Assembly (NCBI RefSeq): GCF_050003625.1
Contig: NC_134401.1
Location: forward strand, 89,444,852-89,508,851
Length of the DNA stretch: 64,000 bases
Reading direction: 5' to 3'
From: Haematobia irritans
Lineage: Eukaryota > Arthropoda > Insecta > Diptera > Muscidae
In this document: positions 56,105 through 64,000 of the stretch, piece after piece
Layout: each line of letters opens with the position of its first letter
Numbering within the stretch: position 1 is the stretch's first letter
Position numbers and translations under genes: made by a program
Notes under the pieces: generated by a model
What the model was told of the DNA's origin: nothing
Databases searched by the model: none
Seen by the model: the letters and a program-made list of their open reading frames with translations, nothing else

Positions 56105-57335
56105 TGAATAAAAATTTAAAAATTCTTCCACGGATAACATATATGCGACTAAAATTACATTTAACATTATGTTTATCATTAATAAAAGAGTGATGTTGAG
56201 TTACAAGCGTAGCAAGTTACAGTGTGTTTATTCTCGAGGAAGGCAGCGTGTCTGGAAATATATGAGAAAAATATCACTTTATTCCATTTGGAATGTCGAA
56301 AATTTATCACCAATATACCTTTCACAATTTTAAGCGGAACAAATCTACTTTAGCAAAAGTTGTTAAAAACAAACAAAATTTTTTGAGTGTAGAGAAGAGA
56401 TTTTAAAGCGAAAATGTAAAGTAAAATATTTGGCGGAAAAGCCAATTTTTTTAATTCTGACAGAAATTTTTCATATAGTCCCAAGTGAATGAAATTGCAT
56501 TTTTGGAAAAATAGTACATTTTAAAAGGAAAGTGTTAAGTAAAAATTTTGTCGGAAGAGCGTAGTTTTCAAGATACCGACCCTTGAAAATTGCAGTGTAG
56601 GTGAGCGTTTAGGAAAAATTGGACCAATCGGACCACATGTACTATAGTAGATTTAAGCCGCTTGGTGTTTCACAATACCCCACCGTCAAATGAGTAGCTG
56701 ACTACCAAAAACACTAACAGTCTATTTCCGATATCCGAACGAAAACGGCAGTCACTAACTTTCGTCTAGATTTGGGTTTCACTAACTTACTTTCGTTAGA
56801 TTTGGGTTTTTCTAACTTCCTTTTGTTCGTTCGTATGGCTTACGTTACTGTCAAATGCTAATATTACCAGATCTCAATTATTTCAATTACTTGAAAAAGG
56901 CCAATACATTTTAAAAATTATTTTCCATAAAATTCCATCTGGCATCGCCGTTCATTTGGCAAACTTTTCCAGCTTCTGATATTAGGTTTAGCTCAATAAT
57001 TTTTTTAAGAAATTAGTCAGCGTAGAGAGATGTGTATTTGTATTTCTATAGGACCCTAATTATTATAAGTTTTTCCGGACGGAATGCCTGTGTTTGTAAA
57101 TAATCTTACATTGTGTCCAATCGATACGACGGTAAATGTGTTATCGATCCCATACACATGCAGCAGTATCGATTATGCCTTCGGACTTAACTTATAATGT
57201 GGCCAATAAATGGGATATGTTCGACACGACCACTGTCGTCCGTATAAACTTATAGTCTGCAAGGCGCGTAACAGTCATGCAAAAATTGGTCCATATCGGT
57301 CCATAATTATATATAGCCCCAATATAAACCGATTT
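56105..57335. other. Gene-free stretch with repeat pieces
   Basis: 57115-57262 is the inverted partner of 47195-47340. 57270-57335 is a DINE array scrap (GCAAAAATTGGTCCATATCG). The rest shows no gene. Confidence 0.45.
57115..57262 (-). repeat. Dispersed segment, inverted copy 2
   Basis: Reverse complement runs GACAGTGGTCGTGTCGAACA, TATCCCATTTATTGGCCA, CATAATCGATACTGCTGCAT, GGGATCGATAACACATTT, in the order seen at 47195-47340. Confidence 0.55.
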
Positions 57336-57545
57336 CATTGAAAATTTCGCGGTTACTTTATTAAAACAGTTCAATATAAAGCACATAAATGAACTCAATT
57401 GATGCACGGTTTCTTGTTCCTCTAGATGTCGCCAAGACTTTACAGGAATATGTTTGTTTTCATTTATAATTTTGATTATTTCAGGAAAAGTAATCACGAA
57501 CATAAAGTGGTTTTCAACTCGAAAAAACGAACATAGTACTCACCT
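57336..57545. mobile_element. Harbinger-type MITE, inner-type family, truncated
   Basis: TTACTTTATTAAAACAGTTC through GAACATAGTACTCACCTTT closely matches 43145-43344. The left end is lost in a DINE scrap. It ends about 200 bp before the Mat1 ATG. Confidence 0.65.
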
Positions 57546-57612
57546 TTTGCCTACAAATGTAATCAGGTGATGTCTTAAAACTACCTTGTTAAATCTGGCA
57601 ATTCCCCATATT

Positions 57613-57620
57613 TATCGATG
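57613..57620 (+). promoter_or_regulatory. DRE-like element of Mat1
   Basis: TATCGATG matches 7 of 8 bases of the DREF site TATCGATA, 128 bp upstream of the Mat1 start codon. Confidence 0.4.
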
Positions 57621-57634
57621 ACATGACTTCAAAA

Positions 57635-57644
57635 AACAGCTGTT
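57635..57644 (+). promoter_or_regulatory. Ohler motif 5 (E-box) of Mat1
   Basis: AACAGCTGTT fits AWCAGCTGWT exactly, 104 bp upstream of the ATG. Together with the DRE-like site it suggests a TATA-less housekeeping promoter. Confidence 0.45.
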
Positions 57645-57747
57645 GTGTACTTTGTCATCTCAAAAAAATCATTTGTTTTCACATTTCGCCGGTTTGATTA
57701 TTTCTTTTGTTGCTCGTTCTGTAAATGCTTAAAAACCCATAATAACA

Positions 57748-58695
57748 ATGGATGACCAGGCTTGTCCAAGGTGCAAAACCACAAAATATCGAAATCCATC
57801 GTTAAAGTTGATGGTTAATGTATGCGGGCATACGTTGTGCGAATCATGTGTGGACTTACTCTTCCTAAAGGGGTCTGGATCTTGCCCTCAATGCAATGTG
57901 GCACTGAGACGTAATAATTTCCGCATACAATTATTCGAAGATCCTATGGTGGAAAAGGAAGTGGACATACGCAAACGTATTTTGAGGGATTACAACAAGA
58001 AAGAGGACGACTTTAATACACTGCAAGAGTACAATGATTATTTGGAGGAGATAGAGACAATAATCTTTAATCTTTGCAACAACATCGATATTATAGGAAC
58101 AAACAAACGAATTGAACAGTACAAGAAGGATAATCGTGAAATTATACAACGCAACAGAACACGGATGGGTCGTGAGGAGTACGAATTGGAGGAAATGCTT
58201 GAGTTGGAAAAAACACAAGAGGAGGCTAGACGGCAAGAATTGTTAAATCTCGAAGCAGAACAAAAGAAAAAGAAAGCTCGAGAGAAGGAAGCTCTAATAG
58301 ATGAACTCATGTGTAGTGGTAAAGATGCGACCGCCATTGTAAGCGAATTTGCAGAAAAAGTTGAAAAGTTACGTGAAGAAGAGAAAATTCTACCCCCACC
58401 AAAACCAGCAACACAGTTCTCGTCGGGCATTAAATTTGGTCGATCGGCAGACCATCAATTCCTTCCAGTACCAAAAGTGGAAGAAGGGCCGGTGTATATT
58501 CATCAAAGACCCGTACTTTTCATGGAAGGACCAGCAGCGCCACCTCTTCAAGAAATTGAGAAACGTGGTTATATGTCGCATGTTCGTGCAGAAAATTCAA
58601 CTGAAAGAGCTGGAGGTTATCGGGCAACTTACGCCTGCCAACGCGCATTACTCGAGGCAATGCAAGGTCTTTTTCACGGTGCCATTACAAATTAG
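57748..58695 (+). CDS. Mat1: CDK-activating kinase assembly factor MAT1
   Basis: 315 codons, one exon, complete; family length is about 310-320. MAT1 joins CDK7 and cyclin H into the CDK-activating kinase and tethers it to the XPD/XPB side of TFIIH in the nucleus, for Pol II CTD phosphorylation and cell-cycle control. The N-terminus is a C3HC4 RING with C6, C9, C26, H28, C31, C34, C46 and C49. Residues 50-140 are helical with the conserved DPMVEKEVDIRKRI. A charged coiled coil runs about 145-220 (EEARRQELLNLEAEQKKKK). The C-terminal segment AGGYRATYACQRALLEAMQG is the part that activates CDK7-cyclin H. The ATG at 57748 follows ATAACA and gives the usual MDDQ-type start. AATAAA at 58803-58808 is a likely polyadenylation signal. 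Confidence 0.96.
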   Translation: MDDQACPRCKTTKYRNPSLKLMVNVCGHTLCESCVDLLFLKGSGSCPQCNVALRRNNFRIQLFEDPMVEKEVDIRKRILRDYNKKEDDFNTLQEYNDYLEEIETIIFNLCNNIDIIGTNKRIEQYKKDNREIIQRNRTRMGREEYELEEMLELEKTQEEARRQELLNLEAEQKKKKAREKEALIDELMCSGKDATAIVSEFAEKVEKLREEEKILPPPKPATQFSSGIKFGRSADHQFLPVPKVEEGPVYIHQRPVLFMEGPAAPPLQEIEKRGYMSHVRAENSTERAGGYRATYACQRALLEAMQGLFHGAITN

Positions 58696-59529
58696 ACACT
58701 TTGTGGGCACATTAGACTGCAATGTTGGCAGGGACCTAATTATATATAAGAATGTGGTTTGTTAAGATTAAATTCATAAATTTACGATTTAGCTATAAAA
58801 GAAATAAAATAAAAATACCCGACGTGGATACATTATATTTTTATTTTTTAGGCATACTTTGAGTGGCGAAGGTATATTTTTATACACTCTTTTAATGATA
58901 GATCGAGATTAGCTTCTTACATTGTAAGTCGATTTGCGTTTGTTGGATGTATCGATGAACTTGAAATATTGCTTAGAATAAAATTGTTACCAGCAAGTGT
59001 ATCGGGATTGACGATGAACTTCTTCTGGCAGCAACTTCTCTTAAATATTAATCTGCCACAAAACCCAAATGAACCCAACACAAATAAAAAAATTGTTCGT
59101 ACTAACAACAGAAACAATTTCTGAAGCGGCTATTGTAACAGAACAACAAAACTGCAGTTGCTTTCATATGTCTTTTGTCCGTATCTAATAAGTCTATTAA
59201 ACTATGTCTATCGTTGAATTTTTCTATAACGGACGTTTTGCGTAAAAGCCACATGCTGGAATAACGAACCATTTTGTTTGGTGTTATATCGTGATTATGG
59301 TCAGAATTAATAAGTCGACTTTTCGACTCATTCAAAATTTGGAAATTTGAAAAAAACTAAATTTTTCAAATTTTATGTTGCAGTCAAACCGTATAATTTC
59401 GCATATACATATTCACCCTATGTCTTATGTATACGTATCCCTTTTATTTTTAAGCTTTATTTATTCATTCAGAGCATGTAATTCTAAGCCTATTTGGCCA
59501 AAATAATGTAATTACAATAGACTACTCTC
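58696..59529. other. Mat1 3' flank; unassigned minus-strand frames
   Basis: After the polyadenylation signal, 58910-59340 has two minus-strand open frames (one from 59270 with MWLLRKTSVIEKFNDRHSLI) that I cannot assign. They could be chance or the end of a convergent gene. Confidence 0.35.
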
Positions 59530-59662
59530 TAGAAAATTTTGTCAAAATTGTATTTTTATTGAAAACTTTATCAAAATTTTATTTCCAGAGAAAATTTTAT
59601 CAAAATTCTATTTCTATAGAAAATTTTGTCAACATTTTATTTTTATAGAAAATTTTGTCAAT
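59530..59662. repeat. 29-bp minisatellite, array 5
   Basis: Four to five degenerate units with TTTCTATAGAAAATTTTGTC. Confidence 0.7.
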
Positions 59663-59905
59663 TTTGCTGAAAAAGGGACAGTAGTAGCATGTAGTTGTTT
59701 CAGCAAACATTCTTTAGTTGAAACAGCAAACATTTTTTACAGCTAAAATAGCAAACAAATGCTGTTGAATTAGCAAACGTGTTTGCTAAAAGTTTTTGAC
59801 AAACATCGCTGCTGAAATAGAAAACTGCGTTAGTTGAAATAGCTAACATTTTTACTGCTACAACAACTACAAATGTTTGTTGTCGCAGCAACAAAATTTG
59901 TCGTT
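59660..59905. repeat. CAGCAAAC-rich repeat, related to the 15313 MITE
   Basis: Starts inside the 29-bp array as GCTGAAAAAGGGACAGTAGT and repeats TTTCAGCAAACA and AAATAGCAAAC words. Resembles the interior of the 15313 and 54824 elements. Confidence 0.5.
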
Positions 59906-60731
59906 TTTAAGGATAAGTTAAAATGAAACCCGTAAATCTTTTAATAATATAACTTCTATATTTATTAAATGTGTGAAATTGAATTCCATCGAAGTATTAG
60001 AAGTTGAGTTGAAGTTGAAGAATTTATTTTCGTTTATTTTTCTTCTTTGGCCTTATATGTTACACGAGGATAAAACATAACAATCTGTAATGAAAAGAAG
60101 TAAAAAAGCAATTAGTAATTACACTAGTTTACACTAAAATTTACATTTGATTAGTGGTTGCTTTCTATGTATTTTCATATTCTGAATTCGAAAATAGAGG
60201 TTAAAAATTTTTTAATGTAACAGTTTTTGAGATATCCTTATATTTTTAGTTTTTCGTCCATTTTTCATTAGTACTTATTGGTACTTTAATGCAAGGTATT
60301 GAGGTGACGAACAAATATGGATATGTGGTAAGTTAAGTGGTTCAAAATATATTTAAAAAAGGGCACATTTTCAAAACATATGCTTACAAGTTTGTCATTT
60401 TTCTTCTAGTCTTATTCTTACGTTCTTTACGAGCATAGAGAGAAACCAGACGTTATTTCAACGATTGGCACTTTTCCACCGGCACAGAATGACTATAAAA
60501 CATGATGAAAATGTGTCCAATTTTCATCGATATATTTAGAACCACTTAACTTATCACAGATCCAACGATATAACCGGACATTTTTAGCTTGATATATGAT
60601 TCTCGCCTCGCGTCTAGTAAAAAAAAACTAAAAATATAAGTATATCTCAAAACGTCTACCATATAAAAATGTAACCTCTTTTTTCGAATTCAGGAGATGA
60701 AAATACATAAAAAATCATCTCTCATCAAATA
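59906..60731. other. Gene-free stretch
   Basis: No supported gene. Parts at 60180-60330 and 60500-60720 look like inverted partners (CCTTATATTTTTAGTTTTTC near 60237; AAAAAACTAAAAATATAAG near 60622), so this may be another fold-back element. Confidence 0.4.
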
Positions 60732-61477
60732 ACAGGTTGGCTGATAAGTCCCCGGTCTAACAAAGAAAAACACATTTTTTTTGTCAAAATTCGTTTTTAT
60801 TATTCAACATAGTTCCCTTCAAGAGCGATACAACGATTATAACGACCTTCCAATTTTTTGATACCATTTTGGTAGTACTCCTTCGGGTTTGCCTCAAAAT
60901 AGGCCTCAGTTTCGGCGATCACCTCTTCATTGCAGCCAAATTTTTTCCCTGCGAGCATCCTTTTGAGGTCTGAGAACAAGAAAAAGTCGCTGGGGGCCAG
61001 ATCTGGAGAATACGGTGGATGGGGAAGCAATTCGAAGCCCAATTCATGCATTTTTGCCATCGTTCTCAATGACTTGTGACACGGTGCGTTGTCTTGGTGG
61101 AACAACACTCTTTTCTTCTTCATATGGGGCCGTTTTGCCGCGATTTCGACCTTCAAACGCTCCAATAACACCATATAATAGTCACTGTTGATGGTTTTTC
61201 AAATGTGAGCTCGCGCGGCACCCATTTTGCACAGAGCTTCCGCATATCCAAATATTGATGAATGATATGACCAACACGTTCCTTTGATATCTTTAAGGTT
61301 TCTGCTATCTCGATCAACTTCATTTTACGGTCATTAAAAATCTCACAAACTAATTGACTTACAGACGTCAAATTTTGACACGAATCATTTGAAGGTTGGT
61401 ACTATATAAAAATAATATGCATTTAATACTAGCGACGCCATCTATGTGTCAGACCGGGGACTTATCAGCCAACCTGT
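60732..61477 (-). mobile_element. Himar1-like mariner, heavily deleted copy C
   Basis: 746 bp with exact TA duplication (60730-60731, 61478-61479) and full inverted ends ACAGGTTGGCTGATAAGTCC. The transposase (minus) has lost the N-terminal DNA-binding part and the middle with the first catalytic Asp. The C-terminal 124-codon frame (61174-60800) with HQDNAPCHK and YSPDLAPSDFF is intact. With both ends present it could be moved in trans. Confidence 0.9.
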
Positions 61478-61479
61478 TA

Positions 61480-62566
61480 AGTATTTATAAGGTAGCCTTA
61501 ATTCATCAGGTGACTTTAAAGGGCTCATCAAAACGTCAACACTTTGACTGTTGTTGTTGTTAAAAAATTAAATTGAAACGAGATAACTCAAATACCAGGA
61601 AGAAATGTATAAATATTGTCTTTGTTACAAGCGGGTAAATAGTGAAAATGGCTAAAAAACTTGCTCACAGTTGAATATTCTTCACTGTATTTCCATAACA
61701 TTAATAAGCATATCTTCTTATGAGTGATATAGAATTCAAACAAATATTTTTTGTATTTGTTTATTTACTTTTAACTGACATTGTGATGAACTGGTTTTAT
61801 ATTTTTGTTGTTACTTTTTGGGCTACTGGGGCTACCATGTTTCGACTCAGATATTTTTAAGTCAATATAAGTTGGTCTATAAACAATATTTAATTTTTTA
61901 TTACATTTTTACATTGTTTTGTAGAAGAATCGATAACGATTATAAATCCGAGGAGCCATGATGTTTAGTTCATTATAGCCGTAGTAAAAACAATTTAACG
62001 GCCATTTTCATGTATCTCCGTTAGACTTTAACTCCCAATTAACAGAAAGTAAAATCGAAATATCTTCTCTCCGGTAAACTTTAACTGAAAAAATTTTAGC
62101 AGTTAAGTTCCTATCTGGCATATGCAATATATAGACAAGATGACAGACATGTCCATAACACGGTTTAAAAGTTCGTAAACTAACGTTGCAGTAACGGAGC
62201 TTCCTGAAAATGGGGGTAAAAGATATAGCTGGGACCTAAACAACTGTTCGTTATAACCGTTGTCAGGGTGTATATAAAAACAAGTATGTACGACCGTAAA
62301 TTCTTAAATACCCACTGCCATGAATAAAATATAATAATTTCCTCTGAAAGTATTTGATTGTCCAAGATGTTCCAAAAATCCGCTACTGTTTTATTGGCTC
62401 CTGACATCCGCAATGCCGTTCAACGTCGTTGCCAATCGGTTGTTTCATCTCCACCCAAGGCCGTAGCCAGGATTTTAATTCGGGGGGGTTCAACTTTAGA
62501 AAAAAATATTCATATAATCTCATGTGTAGAAAATTTTATTTATGCATAGGTATGTATAGAATAGTT
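61480..62566. other. Gene-free stretch
   Basis: AT-rich, with a DINE terminus scrap near 62274-62335 (ACAAGTATGTACGACCGTAA). No gene is recognised. Confidence 0.45.
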
Positions 62567-62754
62567 TTATAATATTAAATTGAGCCGACGGGCTTTTTGG
62601 GCAGCAAATAAATCAATGACTTCTTCAGTCGGCACATTTATTCGGCGATGAACCGACATTAATGCCAATCCATTGAGTCTACTCTCGCTAGTCGAATTTC
62701 TAAGATACGTCTTTAATCTCTTCATTGTTGAAAATGAACGTTCGGATGAGCACG

Positions 62755-63042
62755 TACACACAAAAAAAAATCACGAAAATTTTTCCAATTAAAATTTTAA
62801 TTGAGTTTTAAAAAATATTCAATTAAAAATTTAATTGATTTAACAAATTTTTTAATTGAAACAAAAATCAATCACAAAAATAATAGTATCAACTAATTTT
62901 TTAATTGGATCAATTAACTTTTTAATTGACCTTCAATTAATTTTTTAATTGATACTATCATTTCTGTGATTGAAGACATTTCAATTAAATTATTGGATCA
63001 ATTAATTTCGTGATTGAATCAGAAAAAATTTTTTTGTGTGTA
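62755..63042. mobile_element. CACACAAAA MITE inside the hAT relic
   Basis: Element 62757-63040 with TA at 62755-62756 and 63041-63042; ends CACACAAAAAAAAA and TTTTTTTGTGTG. Interior of AATTAATTTTTTAATTGA words and GTGATTGAAGACATTTCAAT. Confidence 0.8.
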
Positions 63043-63818
63043 GTAACTGCAGGGATGGAAAATGCAGTACGAAAGTACTTTTTTCAATACTTTTTCACCC
63101 CGGTCAGTACCGTAGTACCCCCGCGAATGATTTAGTACCTTTTGTGTAGACATTTTTGAGTCAATATCAGATTTATGGTGCAATAGCTTCGACAAAATAT
63201 TTTAATATTTTGAGAAAGTCTTTATCAACCTTATTTGCTAATAATCTTTTACAAATATGACAAAACAGACATGTTCATGTGGGAAGAAAATCTCGATTTT
63301 GTAAAAGACATAGTCAAAAACAGGATTTTATTGAACTTCAAGAATGTTTTAGTCGAAAAAAGAATGCGATTCTATATTATCGATTTTTTATTTCGGTAGA
63401 AAATGTTGTCAAAATTTTATTTCTATATAGAATTTTTGCAAAATTTTATTTTTATAGAAAATTTTGTCAAAATTTTATTTCAATTGAAAAGTTTATAAAA
63501 ATTTTATTTCTATAGGAAAATTTTGCAAAATTTTATTTCTATAGAAAAAATTTTGCAAAATTTTTTTCTATAGAATTTTTTTGCAAAATTTTATTTCTAT
63601 AGAAAATTTTTCCAAAATTTTATTTCTATAGAAAATTTTTGCAAAATTTTATTTATATAGAAAATTTTGTCAAAATTTTATTTTCTTTAAAATTCAGTCT
63701 CTTGACAATAATCTTCCAGTGAAATTTTTGTTGAAATTTAGTAAAAAGTACCTTTCCGCTCAAAAAATACCTTTTTTGTACTTTCTTAAAAATTGTATTT
63801 TCCATCCCTGAGTAACTG
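63042..63818. mobile_element. Non-autonomous hAT element beside the MITE
   Basis: Element 63050-63810 (761 bp) with perfect 8-bp duplication AGTAACTG (63042-63049, 63811-63818). Ends CAGGGATGGAAAATGCAGTA and TTGTATTTTCCATCCCTG, inverted; CAGGG ends and 8-bp duplication mark hAT. AGTACTTT words recur at both ends. The middle holds a 29-bp array. No open frame. Confidence 0.9.
63398..63690. repeat. 29-bp minisatellite, array 6, inside a hAT element
   Basis: About ten units of ATTTTATTTCTATAGAAAAT plus seven to nine bases, fully within the 63050-63810 element. Confidence 0.85.
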
Positions 63819-64000
63819 GCAAAGTGACCAAAATTTATAAAAGAATATGCACGTTTGGAAATATCTCTTTATTGCACTCTCCAAGTGCTTCCATCGCTGA
63901 ATTAGGCAGGTTCATTTCGCAGGTTTTGCGCCATTTCATTTACACATGTGTGTTTGGCTGTTTCGTTGTTGTTGCTATGGCCAAACAAAGCGAGTGATGT

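Larger units (their letters stand above)
62567..63935 (-). pseudogene. hAT transposase C-terminal relic, split twice
   Basis: On the minus strand the frame ends at 62567 and carries CSSERSFSTMKRLKTYLR, then SRLNGLALMSVHR: the dimerisation domain of hAT transposases of the ZMYM1-like type. Upstream it is cut by the MITE at 62757 and the hAT MITE at 63050. The frame resumes at 63812-63935 with LGECNKEIFPNVHILL, a TAA stop, then ILVTLPVTT. Without the insertions the two parts join exactly at LPVTT-CSSERSF. Most of the transposase lies beyond the window or is lost. Confidence 0.8.

Noticed and set aside
58903..59340. Convergent gene downstream of Mat1
   Set aside because: Open frames are short, no motif or splice pattern is convincing; left as unassigned.

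Overview
The window is nuclear DNA of a muscid fly. It is AT-rich, has short introns with GT..AG borders, and carries three protein genes of ordinary insect type in a sea of transposons. Three mariner copies have termini and transposase text that match, from memory, Himar1 of the horn fly, so Haematobia irritans or a close stomoxyine relative is the best guess. Only about 4 kb is host coding sequence.

Host genes: the V-ATPase catalytic subunit A gene (minus strand, four coding exons, 32290-34334, 615 codons, complete); the 3' five coding exons of an RNF144-type RING-between-RING ubiquitin ligase (plus strand, 45635-46941; the RING1 exon is not visible here); and Mat1/MNAT1, the CDK7-cyclin H assembly factor of TFIIH (plus strand, 57748-58695, one exon, complete). 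A short GC-rich block at 55845-56091 (minus) looks like the last two exons of a gene I cannot name.

Region by region: 0.6-11.4 kb is a pair of near-identical inverted DINE/mini-me-like elements that flank an intact 5.0-kb RNase H-bearing LINE (3247-8267). 11.4-31 kb is nested MITEs, DINE-like elements, two mariners and 29-bp minisatellites. 31-38 kb is the V-ATPase gene and quiet AT-rich flanks. 38-45.6 kb is MITEs, DINE-like elements, mariner relics and a satellite-rich hAT MITE. 45.6-47.3 kb is the RNF144 gene. 47.3-51 kb is a second hAT MITE and a decayed LINE carrying two SINEs and a Harbinger-type MITE. 51-57.7 kb is AT-rich DNA with a composite DINE and a third SINE. 57.7-58.7 kb is Mat1. 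58.7-64 kb holds a deleted mariner and a hAT transposase relic split by two later insertions.

Points that stand out: (1) a tRNA-derived SINE shares its last ~70 bp and its CTAAC-repeat tail with the intact LINE, which makes a likely mobiliser-parasite pair; (2) four divergent DINE-like subfamilies keep a period of 153 bp (51 codons) with an open frame carrying the same spaced residues in the same register; (3) many insertions can be resolved to the base through target-site duplications, including three-layer nests; (4) a TCACGTGAC (CLEAR/M-box) site lies upstream of the V-ATPase gene. The genes do not form an operon or pathway. Family names come from recognition of motifs, not from database searches.
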